A stretch of DNA of 64,000 bases from Opisthorchis felineus (taxonomy: Eukaryota > Platyhelminthes > Trematoda > Opisthorchiida > Opisthorchiidae): contig SJOL01001796.1 in the NCBI GenBank assembly GCA_004794785.1, positions 57,062-121,061 on the forward strand. The letters run 5' to 3'. Every line of letters begins with the position of its first letter. Position 1 is the stretch's first letter. Under the pieces are notes generated by a model that ran no database searches, was not told the DNA's origin, and was given only the letters and a program-made list of their open reading frames with translations. The position numbers were made by a program, and so were the translations under genes. Shown piece by piece: positions 22,615-34,400 of the stretch.

Positions 22615-23834
22615 CTATGTGTGTAGAGGAGACGTGCGTTGAAAAACAGTAAGTTTCACCTGGAATTTTATTATCTTCGTTCTGCGCATTTCAATTGCCA
22701 TGCAACCTGATGAATACATTATGAACCGATATTTTCAATGACACTTCATGGCCCTACAGAAAATCAACCAAAAATGCCGTTTTCGCACATCTAGTGAAAA
22801 ATTATTTGAACACGACCCAGCTACTTAATCCACGAAGAGAAACAGTTTTCGAAACTGTCCACAAATTTGATGATTCAGAAAGGGTAACCTGATCCAATTT
22901 CACTTTTACAATGAATTATGTGCGCTTCTGGAACCGAAAGGTAAGCAAGCAAACGAAATCTTGGCAGAATTTTGAGATTTGATTCAGAAACCATATTTAT
23001 TATCCAACAGTATTTTGGTATTTTAGTGTGGATGCAATCATTTTAAACCTCCAAACTTCGCTCCCAAATTCAGCATATGTTTAGTGATCTTTATAACTCA
23101 TTCAATTAAATGACAATTTCCTCAGCAAGAAACAGATTTGAGTTCGATTACATAAGGCTGGTTATTATCATTTGCACTTCCTTGACATACCACTCCTGTG
23201 AAGAGTTGCGGTCAATCCAAATTTCTTGCCCATGTACATGACCAAAATATAAGAACGCTTTCGGAAAAACGTCACCAGCTGCAAACATGTACATTTTATT
23301 TCTGATGAAATAACTGTTAGCTATGGGCGAATAAAATTTAAAACACTGTTTTACATTCCTAAGAAACGAGGTACTTTCAAACAACAGTGTTATTTCGATG
23401 TCAATACTGTTGCATTGTCTATTGATGAAGGGAGCACAATTAAGATACCAACGGGAAATTTTAACTATTCTCACTGGAATAAATGCGTCAGCAGAAATAT
23501 GGGTTAACATGACCCATGTAATTCACAAAATACTCCGGAAATGCTTATAACATACGTCTAAAAACATACAGCCGGGGTCTCTTGGAAAGGACTTTGATTC
23601 AATACTTTGGTTAGTTGGAAGTGCAGATAGTGGCAAACACTTCTTTCTCGTGATTACAAATTTGAGCAACCAACTTTGGGCAGAAAAGAAAAGGTTTTAG
23701 AGTGGAACAAAACGGATAACAGTGTGTGCATTTTCACAAAATGCCCATATATGTGTTGGGTGGTAGTCGTAGTTTAGCAAAAACTTTTAATGTTCGTAAC
23801 AAACGCAACATAAAGATGAAGGCAAGTAAAGTAC

Positions 23835-23984
23835 CGTGAACTCAACCATGTCAGATGAGGCGAGCTTTTTATAGTGTTTGCGTTCAATAAGTTCTTGATT
23901 CATGGACAAAGTACCAAAGCCAAGGATATCTTTTAATCTAGTAAGTACGGCAACACACTGCTGGATCCTGCGTGTCCCCGCAAA
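23835..23984 (-). CDS. Candidate 150-nt exon, phase 0, unrecognised
   Basis: Strong acceptor (GTCCAGTCTTTGTGTCCAG) and a passable donor (TTCACG then GTACTTTAC) enclose exactly 50 codons open in phase 0. The translation reads smoothly, for example RIQQCVAVLTRLKDILGF and KHYKKLASSDMVEFT, with helix-like character. The phase-1 reading used by the micro-exons hits a stop here, so this is either a chance frame or an exon of another transcript. I do not recognise the family. Confidence 0.33.
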
Positions 23985-24185
23985 CTGGACACAAAGACTG
24001 GACAAAAATCAATTTAGCCGAGACATGAACGATGATCATAAACTACCAAAGTGGAAACAAACACCCAAACTTTTATCAAGGTTTATTTCACAGATCTGGG
24101 TAACCTTGTTGAGTCACTGAAAAATAACACGGTATACAAATAATACACGATCATTTAAACGAGTTTCTCCAGAATATTTACTTAC

Positions 24186-24209
24186 CATGGACTTGTTTCC
24201 CGACGTTGA
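24186..24209 (-). CDS. Micro-exon, 24 nt (NVGKQVH module)
   Basis: Acceptor TTATTCCAAAACCAACTGCAG-type tract and donor GTAAGTAAATATTC. Phase 1 reads NVGKQVH, with its first two bases completing a codon left by the preceding exon (T+TC = Phe). It lies 154 bases from the 30-nt micro-exon at 24364, forming a close pair. Confidence 0.55.
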
Positions 24210-24363
24210 CTGCAGTTGGTTTTGGAATAAGAATTTCAAAATTTTCAACTTGAAACCAAGCTTCTGTCTAAGCATCGCGTAAATGGACATAAATGGTTTG
24301 AGTGATAGAAGCTGATAAGTGCAATCTAAAAGTTGTGGCGTGGGTACAGCCGAAGACACTTAC

Positions 24364-24393
24364 AATCAACGAAGCGATGTGGATTCAAAGTGC
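24364..24393 (-). CDS. Micro-exon, 30 nt (TLNPHRFVD module)
   Basis: Acceptor CTACTCCTTCGGTTCACAG, donor GTAAGTGTC. Only the phase-1 frame is open (TLNPHRFVD, ending on T); both other frames contain TGA. It is therefore one of the exons that fix the phase of the whole series. Confidence 0.6.
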
Positions 24394-25687
24394 CTGTGAA
24401 CCGAAGGAGTAGCCAAGGAAAGAGGGTGTGCAAATTTTACATAACAGGGTCAGATATCTGCCTAATTGTTTGCCTACCTAAACATTTATCTAGATGATCA
24501 CATTTGCGGCCTACCACCTCAACGCTGCCAAAACCTGGCGGAAAGTTTTATTCAAGTCCTAAGTAACTGGTGTACTTGCGGTTATAGTCTACTGTCAACA
24601 ATCACATATTAACCCAGCAGGTGGCATGAGACCCAATAAGATGAGAAGACACTCAACATACGGTCACCACGTTAATTTGTCAATATGCGATATGTTTTGG
24701 GTTTAGAAATATCCATAAGTCTCCGTACAGGTTTGTTGATAGGCTAACGGACGTTTATTTGCGTGAGAGAAGATTAGTTGCACCACAGGCACCAGCGATT
24801 TTCAGAGAGGCCAACGGTTCACACAAAACTGAATTGTGACAACCATAATGTAACTGCACTTCTTGTTATTCCAAAACGTTTTGCTTCATTTATCAGAAAT
24901 ACTCTGTTCGGTTTACCAATAAAGAACAGAAATGATAAAGATCTTTACAGACTCACAGACAACGATCTTTAAATTGCGCAACTTTTTTTGTAAGGTTTTC
25001 TTACGTCCAGCAAGGGTTACCAACAGCCACATGCACACGGATCAAAACTTTGCATATGTCGGCCAAATACATCAGCTTGCTTCATGGTGCTTAGGTTTTG
25101 AGATTCTGGTTAACGCACACAGTCGTAAATGCTATGAGAGTTCAACCACCTTTGTCAAAAAACCTCCGACACTCCCTGTTTGGTGGACAGATTACAGACA
25201 TTCGCGGGTAGTTCTTAAATGTGGTATGAATCAGAGCGCATTTTGCAGCTTGAAAGCCTAAAAGCGCGTGCTGCAAACCATTTGGTATGCCACAAATAGA
25301 TTGTTATTTTACCGTGCTTCCACTGAGTAACAAAAATCATATTGAGAAGCATGTAGTCTGACGTTTACATAGAAACCAGGGTATTTTCTTGCCGTGACAG
25401 AAGTAACTTTTGCAAAATACTCCGTTTACTGTGATGCAGGTTTGCCGACTTTTTAGGATTGAAACAGCAAACGTCCAAGTGACTGAAACACGATTTTTGT
25501 TTAGTAGTCACTGTGTCAATCATGCGTGCCAAAAAGTGGGCCAAATTTATGTAGCAACTTTCATGTGGAACGTTTATTTTTTCCGGTATTGCCACAAACG
25601 ACTTATGCCATTTGCAAATAAGGTTGGCAGTAAGCTTACTTGTTTCGCAAAAGTACCTGCTCCGCCACGCAAAAAGTCAAGACTTAC

Positions 25688-25705
25688 CTACAAACGTCCC
25701 TCCAT
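25688..25705 (-). CDS. Micro-exon, 18 nt (GGTFV module)
   Basis: Acceptor CAAATTCCTATGTATCCCAG and donor GTAAGTCTTG. Phase 1 reads GGTFV then G, with the first two bases giving Asp when the previous exon ends in G. Phase 0 ends in TAG. Confidence 0.55.
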   Translation of the reverse strand: MEGRL

Positions 25706-26174
25706 CTGGGATACATAGGAATTTGTTAGGCAACTCAACACTGGTGTATTCTAACATACATTACACCTAATACCTCAGAGGTAACCTAAGAACTGTGAAA
25801 TGTTTCGCGCAGACAGTTGATGCAAATCTGGGTGTGCTGGTTTAGAAGCTAACACTGTTCCAAATTTTTTAGTTATAATTGTGTACGATTGCGTGCATAA
25901 CCAGCAAGGTTTCTGAGTTCTCATGACTCTTTAATTTTTTGCCCTCGTGGTTTTTATTTTAATATCACAATATGAAGATTTATCTAACTGTAAGATGTGA
26001 TTTCATGTTTCTGGACAGTTATGCATAACCTTACACGGTTTTCAAAAAGTAAACGGCTCTGTTTGAAAAACTATTCAGTTAATACCCAAATAAGATAGCG
26101 CGTGACAGCCCTAAAGTTCAGTTCTAAAACCTGGAGTATGAGACAAAGTTTACTTTTTTTTGCTGATCACTTAC

Positions 26175-26198
26175 AACGCAGACGTGGATACCCCAAAC
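26175..26198 (-). CDS. Weaker 24-nt micro-exon candidate
   Basis: Good donor GTAAGTGATC, but the acceptor (CACATGCCGTGTAAG) has a poor pyrimidine tract. The length is a multiple of three and phase 1 is open (LGYPRLR), so it fits the series. Confidence 0.25.
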
Positions 26199-26646
26199 CT
26201 TACACGGCATGTGCAATTTTCTATGAGATCGTTATGTGTTGAAGGGCAAATTTTGTATGCAAATACCTCATTATTCTGTATGTGTGCCAAACCCGAAAAG
26301 TACAGTAAGGGGCCTTGCTTTTTCGGAGTTTGTTTTAATTATTTTTCTTTAGTAATTTACGGCACTCATTTAATTTTAAAGGTGCGTAGGTAAATGAGAG
26401 ATGATTGTGCAATATTTGTGCGTGCAGCGGGCAAAAGAAGTAACAAAGTTGTTTTGCGCCTCGAATATCAGCACTAAAATGCGGCAGATGACTCTCCGAA
26501 CCAAGCATAGGTAAAAGAATCAGACGAAGCTAGTAGGCCAAGTAAACATTGCTACAATGACCGGCTGTCCAGTCCGGTTTTGTCTAGATTGCACGGAGAC
26601 CATCTAACAGTGACCTCCTACCATCTTGCATGACAGGCTGCGTTGA

Positions 26647-27242
26647 AACCGAAAACTAATCAAGAAAGAGTTACTTGTCTGCGGGGCCCTGCTCAAATAT
26701 GGAGTGCAGCAGTTTGTAGCAGCCGAATTCAACAGGGCCCTTACCTCTCGGGACATCTACAGCTACTCCGGAAGTGCCGATTGGTTGTGTTGAGTAGGAA
26801 GCGGATAGGTCTGTTTCAGTTTAGCAGTTGGGAGAAGGGCACCGCAGCCTGATATGCTTAACCAAATCGCAGCAGATAGCGTTGTTCTGATTTGTACAAG
26901 ACTTCGTGAATATTGACGAAACACACACACGCCGATTTGAGAGAGACCCTTCAAAGCGGCTGGGATGTGGCACGTAGTTATAAGCTTTGCACCATTTTGA
27001 TCATAGACACCATAGGTATCAGGCGCCCGACTATGTTCGCTTTTGCGGAAATCGAGTGGTTTTTTCCTATGTCCAAAACGGTTTACCTTCTTAAGAAGAC
27101 GATAGGTGAAGAATATCCATTGAAGGCGATCGTCATGGACAAATTAGCAACCCAGATGCTGACGGTCTGAGTGGTGTTCAACTGCGATGTGGCGTTGCGC
27201 TATTTTTATAAGGCTATGAGGAAGTATGTAGGTATCATATAA
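26647..27242 (+). pseudogene. MULE/SWIM-type transposase-like pseudogene
   Basis: Plus-strand remnant of a Mutator-like (MULE) transposase domain protein. The first part (26647 to about 26770) reads KKELLVCGALLKYGVQQF then VAAEFNRALTSRDIY. After a frame change, 26980-27242 reads CTILIIDTIGIRRPTMFAFA, then IGEEYPLKAIVMDKLATQM, one in-frame TGA at 27168-27170, and NCDVALRYFYKAMRK. This order (helical region, then a strand with Asp, then a second strand with Asp, then a Cys/Phe block) matches the core of MULE transposases with a C-terminal SWIM finger. No SWIM motif is seen here. It sits in a presumed intron, on the opposite strand to the micro-exons. Assignment is from family memory. Confidence 0.6.
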
Positions 27243-27532
27243 CATCAGCATATTTTGTGAAATAGGCATGTTTTGCTTGCAGTCGATACATATTCTATCC
27301 TATGTCCCTCTAGGCTGCGCTGCAGATTAGGTTTTACCATATGAGTGGCACAAAGGTTTGGTAACCAAATGCCAATACTGTGCCACGGTTTGCCTCTTAC
27401 CCCATCTGGAGAACACCAACGATCTATTAGAGAGACAAGTGTACCACTCAGACATCTCAAGCTTACCACATATGTGCTGTCCCGCCACAATGAGAAGCTC
27501 ATGTGGGGATATGAGATGCATTCGTAGCTTAC

Positions 27533-27538
27533 AAGTGA
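27533..27538 (-). CDS. Weak 6-nt micro-exon candidate
   Basis: A good acceptor (CCAGAGTATTCCTTCAG) and donor GTAAGCTAC enclose only six bases. It fits the multiple-of-three rule and produces no stop with its neighbours, but an interval this short is weak evidence alone. Confidence 0.2.
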
Positions 27539-27539
27539 C

Positions 27540-29690
27540 TGAAGGAATACTCTGGACGGCGAAGCCTATATTCTAGACGTGGTTTGCCAGGTGAATGTGC
27601 ATGCAGATTCCATGTTTGGAGGTACTAGGGGCCACGACCCCCGAGCGCGCAATATCAGAGTTTTGAGAATAACTAGATGAGACAAATCTGCGTTAACTGA
27701 GATATAGTTCTTTGTGCGAACCTTCAGGTGTTCCCATACGGCTGAAACCTGTGCCGGTAAATGCTCGTGACCCTTCCACTAGACAATGTGGCTCCCTTAT
27801 AGCCATTCTTTCTCGCTTTCCAAGCAGTAAAAAACGTTATCTGCAGATGTTTCCCTAGGTCAGATATCTATCCTCCAAAGGAGAGTGTTTTATTTTAGCC
27901 TTAGGTAGCAAAAAGTACTCAATACATTTGTCTCAAAGCCACCGCCATCACCTGTTGATGGCTTGCGGGTGGTGCAGCTGCTTTAATCCCAAAAAGCCAC
28001 AAATGCTTTTGAGCAGCTGATTAGCCGCCAGTTATGACCGACGTATGTTGTATCTTGGCAGCTGGCTAGGCGGCCTGGACCCCGGGCCGCATTTTACTCG
28101 CCTGCGTAAGCTTTGTTTTTTAGCTGTATTGTATGGGCAACGGCAGTCTTGTTGAGCAATATAAACTAACAATTTTGAGCGTTCTCCTTAATTTACTAGA
28201 GAGCTGGTTGTTTACGTTATAGAGTCTTTATAGTGTCGTTATAGTGTCACGTGACCTCCAAAATTTTGATGACAAAGCGCTAGTTAGTTGCTGCTATTTG
28301 CAATGTAGGACATTGTTACCCGTAAGCTTCCATGGTGATATCAAACACTTCGCCAGAAAACTCGACATACGGGCATGGGTCATATAAATTTGATGACAAT
28401 ATATTTTTTATCCGGCTAATGGAATACTGTAAGCACAATATTTACCCTGAAGCTATTGCTTTCTTCCAAACCCGTGCAAATTATCAAACGTTAGTGGGCT
28501 TTTCTTCCAAGAATATTACCCTGATTAGCGCATCTATAGATACAAGCACACAGGTTATCGCACACCCTCATTCGGTCAGAATGCTTTAAGTATACAAATT
28601 AGATACAAAAGTGATAATCTCGCAAATAATGCCATCAACGAGCGTGTATTAGGCTGCAGCAACCTTCAAGAATGATTACAGCTGCTAAACTACCCGCAAC
28701 ATTCATCCATTTAAAGCGAATCCGATTTTCCGTCAGCTTGTTATGTTACAATTCCTCACTCAACGTTTATCTAATTCGTGATAATTGTTGACCCTGAAGA
28801 ATGGCTCACTTGGACAACTCAGCCATATCCACAAAGCAAATTGTTATAACCTCAAAGGCGTCGTAGTTTCCGAGAGATCTTTCTGATTCCACGGGGTATC
28901 GATCGGTCCCGGATACCCGAATCACAAGTAGATGGCTGTGCCTTCCAACTGGTTGTCGTTTCATTAATTTATTTGACGTGCCTGGGTAGTGATTCACATA
29001 CGGATAAGTTTTTGTGGAGCGTAGCAGTTTGTCCAGATGGTCAACAAATCGAGAATTTACTGTAATGCTCAAGAAACAGCGACCAACCGAGTCCATTTTT
29101 CCGACCTCACGTCTAAGCAGTTGCTTCATAAGCCTTCCATTGTACGGCAAACCGCATCAGTGAAAAGGCTTTTCCAATTCAAGGGCTGATGTGGTAAGGT
29201 GGAGTTGGAAGTAAAAACCTACATTAACCCTATCTTGACTGAGCTCCCTAAATCGTGGCTACTTGATAACGTGTGTGAAACAGCCGCCCAGTATAAAACT
29301 ATGTGAAATCGCCGGACAAATATATCCCGCATACTAACAACCCATTACCGGTTTTTGATGCCCTAATCTTTAATTTAGGGTAGTATATGCAGTAAACTAA
29401 TGTGTGTTGACGCATTAACGTTCAGTTGTCTAAGTGTCTAAAGTAAAGCGGGGAATGTGGCAAAGCGCCCCTTCTACCTAGTGAATGGTTGGATTCCCCA
29501 CCGTTACACCAACATTCTAAATGGAACCAAAATGTCAATGCTCTATATAAGGTCGTTCTTTGATGCAAAGATTGGAGCAAACATATATATCTATATATTA
29601 TATATGTACCCAGTGAACGGCAATGTTTTGCCTCTGTCTTTTTAATGCGATCTGTTTTATAATATCCTAACCATCGAACCGTACACAGGA
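27540..29690. other. Probable intron; nothing firm
   Basis: Contains an open frame of 114 codons on the minus strand (28806-29150) with no family match, and a short (TA)-rich patch at 29583-29606. A possible 9-nt micro-exon at 29508-29516 has a good acceptor but a poor donor (GTAACG). Confidence 0.4.
29583..29606. repeat. Short (TA)-rich tract
   Basis: Imperfect TA dinucleotide repeat interrupted by CT and TT. No gene association is visible. Confidence 0.7.
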
Positions 29691-29695
29691 CTCAC

Positions 29696-29719
29696 CTGCA
29701 CCAACAAACGTGTAGCAAG
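29696..29719 (-). CDS. Micro-exon, 24 nt (CYTFVGA module)
   Basis: Acceptor TAACCTTACAAATCCGTTTAG-like tract and donor GTGAGTCCTG. Phase 1 reads CYTFVGA and ends on G. Its first bases join with the preceding exon's G to give Ala. All three phases are open. Confidence 0.5.
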
Positions 29720-30761
29720 CTAAACGGATTTGTAAGGTTAAAATGTTTTTCAATATATGCATTCCGTGTGACCAATCGCCAGAGAAAATTAATCTCTTCC
29801 AGAAGGCACTAATTCCTAATAATTTGGGTTGGAGGTTTAGGGACAACGCAGCGCTACGCATGGCTTGATACTGCACTGTAGAAAACCATGGATGCCAAAA
29901 CATCAACCTTTTTTATTCTGGATTTATTCTAAGCACACTTATTTTAATCTGTTGAAAAACGGCACCTACTTTGTAAATAGTAGTACAGAGTCGGTGTTCC
30001 TCTCTATAGCGATGTCTTTTTGGCGCACAATATTTAATGCAAGTCCACAAAAAGCAATCATTGTTGTTTAACACATTTGGGGCCATGACTGTTGCTCAAA
30101 TTGGACGTTTAAAAATTTCCTTCCGCCCACTTTGTAAAATCAAACTGTCTTGCTGTTACCTCCCTAGATTATAAGTATTATTTGGTTCCTGCTAACACTT
30201 ATACGTTACATTTTTTGCAATACGCAGAAAACCCTGCAATTGAAGTGATGCCAGTTTTTTTAAATTTCGGTGGGCGTTTGCTTCCATTGTTTGTTTATGG
30301 AATACCAATCACGCTTTGTCCCTTAATGGCTTTAGTATAATTTTTAAAGTAAAATTGAGAACTTTTTCGATTTCGAGAACCTCATCTTGGCACTGGCGTC
30401 CTGTCAGTTGTCAAATTGTATCAAATGTTTAAAAAGTGGATAATGAACTTCATTTGTACAGAAGAACAATGACCGGCAATCTGTAGTGTTCACACATACC
30501 ACAAAACCATTTTCAAGCATCCCGTTTCGCTCTTTAATGCCCCTTAAAGGGAGCATTTAAAGAGCCTTAACACCTAATTAACGCACGTCTTTTCAAAAGA
30601 TAAAGTTTAGCGAGCCTGACTGTTTAATGGTTTCATTTAAAATGCGTTGTCTTGCTTGACCGCGAAAGTTCTCAAATAGGACTTTTGCCCCGTAGGCAAT
30701 TTTCCCGCCGAAATAGCGGTCACGAAATACATTTGGTTGATTGATTACTGCCGTAACTCAC

Positions 30762-30788
30762 CTTTTTGATTTATTGCATCCACACATA
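30762..30788 (-). CDS. Micro-exon, 27 nt (CVDAINQK module)
   Basis: Textbook acceptor (CGTCTTTTGTTTTATCCAG) and donor GTGAGTTACGG. Phase 1 reads CVDAINQK and ends on G; phase 0 contains TAA. The intron to the next exon at 29719 is about 1.0 kb. Confidence 0.58.
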
Positions 30789-31438
30789 CTGGATAAAACA
30801 AAAGACGATTCAGTGTTAGCGATGTGATTTTCACATTGTTTTCTGCCTGAGACAGGACGCGAGTATACTGTTGCTTTTTTCGTTATTCAGAAAACTTCCT
30901 TGCAAACCATCCACATATTTGTGATTATAATTAAAACCTGTGTTAACCTGAAAGTTTCAAACAAGCCTGTGACATAAATAAAGCACCCAAAAAGTAGAAA
31001 ACTTGGATAATTGGACGTGTTTTTCAAATACAAAAATTAGCAGTTTTCTAACCAAATAGCACAACTGGGTTAGGTGTATGATGTCATGGTTAGTGAGAAT
31101 GCCAGTCACAGATTAGATAAATTTAAACCTGATATTCGATTTAGCAAAATAAACATTTCTGGAGAATAATGACGGTTGCTGCCCAAAAAACCAAGGATGC
31201 TGACACAACCTTCCGGCCCATTTTTTAATTGAAATATGTATTGTGCAGCGTTAAATTCCATGCGCCCGTTGTGAGATTAAGATGGTCGATAATTTTGTAA
31301 AAAATTATTTTCCATGAGTGTAGCGCACATTAGGCTAATCACTGATGAATAGCCCTAGGTGTTTTAATGCATTATGGAGAATAATGTCCACCACCTCTGT
31401 AATTATTGTCAATTAACTAGTAATTTTAATAAATTTAC

Positions 31439-31450
31439 TTATCGTTGAAG
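31439..31450 (-). CDS. Weaker 12-nt micro-exon candidate
   Basis: Acceptor ACGGGTTCATCAAG, donor GTAAATTTATT. Phase 1 is open (STI); phase 0 ends in TAA. The donor is below consensus. Confidence 0.27.
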   Translation of the reverse strand, partial: LQR

Positions 31451-34400
31451 CTTGATGAACCCGTTAAAAACCTTTAAGTGCCTTGCGATTTCGCGTAGCA
31501 GTCTTCGATACCAGAAACTGTCCTATGCAGTAAAATAGCGGCACTGGATTAAATCAAACACCCCATTAAGCAGCATACAAGCGGCGGACAGAAAAATCAT
31601 TTTCACATTTGAATTTGTAACTCGAAAGCCTTGTGGTTTTTTCAAAAGATAAGGTTGCTTTAGAAGTTGCAGGTACTAGTCCACAATCTGGTGAGATAGA
31701 GAAACGCAAATGCTTTTGAAACCCTTCTCCGCATTACATCAAAGCGAATGTTGACAAAGGTAATAAACTACTAATCATTGTTTCCCTTGGAAGGCTTCCA
31801 ATATTGCCTGTCCAAGTCAAGTAAAATACTACGCAAATCTTTGTTCGATGGTTTCAATATGTTTACAGTGATTTTACCAGTAACGAAAATGACTACTTCT
31901 CATTTTAGCTTTCAGCGTATGCTGATTTCTTCGCTTCCAGCACAACTTCTGTCTCATTAGCAGTTTGTCGCCTATAATGACCGTGTATACGTATCTATAA
32001 GTGTAGCCTAGTTTTGTGTTTAATGAAGTTATCTGGATGAACAATTTCAGTTGTCACACCAAATCTCATCACTTGATTACTTGCGGGGGGATGATGTCTT
32101 TTTTCATCGAAGGTGTTTCCACGGGTTCCGTGCTAGTTGAAATAAGCACTGCTAGGTTGGGCGAATGTGAGTCATTCCGTAAATGCCTAACGGAGAAATA
32201 TTCCTTCTCTATTGACAGGTTTTTCTCCTATTAGAAGCACCAATAAAAGTTACGGGAACTATTGATATAAAATAAGCCCGTAGTACTTAAAGAGTTTAAG
32301 TAGTGTGAAATAGGGCCAGCACGTTAAATATGCAGTTGACAAATAAGTCTTATGACTGATTTATGCACCTACATTGAAATCCATAGTTGGAAGTTTTGGA
32401 GGAATTTACCAACTGATTTAGTTAGTTGAAACTCATTTCTGCATGTTGTACCATCATGTTCCATCGTGCTATCTCGCAGGACCTGTTACAGCATTGTTAG
32501 ATTCCTGGCTGTATAGCTGAGTAAGCATCCACTTAGTCACCTCCCTACTCCCTTTAATATAAGTAAACGTCTGCTGATTGAGCATCTTAGTTGCCATTAA
32601 GCCCAGAGAGCATCAGGTCTGACATAGGAATTTGCTGAGCTCCAAAAATCGTTTTTTTCTTTAAGGAACAATTATTGGTTCCAAAAATATGCATTGAAAA
32701 ATTACTAAAATATTCAGCATTATATTCCAGTACATGGAACAATCTTAGGTGGATAAGCCATCCATTGTCAACGTCTTTGCATACTATCACACGACGGACA
32801 ATCCAAGTTTCGGAACGGCAGTCGCAGCAGATTAGTCCAAACTAGTGTTTCATAGGGGATTCACCAAAAACCGCGAGTGAATACATTACACATAGCTGCG
32901 TGGCACAAAAACTTGGTTGATGTTCGCATCGAAATTATTAGCAAAATGTTCAGATTTTTTCACTAATAACAGATGCTTTACACTCCTCTAAACATAGGGC
33001 CACGAGGCATCTAGGTAGAATTGCTTAAACTGGTTACTAACTATTTAAAGCGATTGCCTTGTAGCTCCAAAAAACATTTTGTTACTGTAAGTCCCCCTCC
33101 AGAGCACGCAATTCCATTAAGATTTCCATTTGAACATACACATCGTAGATGCTGCGGCAAGGTGAGACGCATCATATTCAGTGTGGACTACTGTTTTCGG
33201 GCAAACATTTTGAGGCCTTGTAGATAGCGAATTTTTAGGTGGTTAACGCACGATTCTGCGTGGTTGACGAACAAATGTGCATTCCTCTGAAATTGGGATT
33301 CAAGGTTAAAACATGATCATTATTTTGAAAACTAAATGTTGCTTGATTAAACAATGCCAATAGATAACCGGTGCAGATGAAATAGTGTGAACTGAGTACA
33401 GAGCTGTCAGTTTGATGCTGGCCAGATTGTAAACACCGCTGTGCAACTCATGAAACCGTCCGTTTCTTAGGCATCCACCACTGCAGATGTCTTAACTACG
33501 TTGTATGACGTTATGATCCTTAGAGTGCGACGAATGAATTATGAGGGAACCAAAATTAAATTTTGAAGCCAGCACTCCTTAGTTTGATATCACTTCAAGA
33601 GTATGGATAATCATGCTTTTGTATGATTTATCCGTTGAAAAGCGGTGACTGAACTAATGCGTACCGACTGTGAATGCATTCGGAGTCCTATGTGTTCTAC
33701 ACAAGTTACATTAGATTGTGTGTCTTGTAGCTGTGACGATGCAGCACAGTTTTTTTTAAATAAAGTATTCCAGAACTGAATACGGATTTTATCCTAACTA
33801 ATATAAACTTTGGAAAATTCTGTACATTTATTACAAATCATGCATTGTTTTTGCTAATTTAAACGGTGTGAATATTTTTGAAACGCACATCACAAACTTT
33901 TTGGAAACCAAATGATTCAATGATGCAGTTTTCTACAGCAGTTAGTTGATTATCTTCAGGTAAAGCTCTTAATCGCTGTTAGAAATGTTTGGTGGATATT
34001 TTACCAAGCGCAAAAGATGGTGTAACATACATCCAAAGTTGTGTCCTGACTCGGACGCTGAAATTCAAATGGAATGATACAAATGTTTTATTTTTTTGGA
34101 TGGTCAGTTATTTTTGAAACCCATCGAATTACCATAAGACAGGATTATTATAGAGATTTAACACGTTGATTGAACTCCAGATGACGTATTTGAATGTTCG
34201 ACCCTTTTAAGGTGAATCAAAACATTTTGTGCTAGGGAATGCACTTTTGAAACTCTTGGGGGAAAACGCAGTAGGCTTTGAATAATTCCTAGCCCTGGCG
34301 TCTTGTATTGTTCCTTCATCTCAAGTAAAGTAAAGCACACATTTAATTTTATACGTCACCTGCACATTACGAGTGTCGTTTTGCATTTAAGAACGAAATT

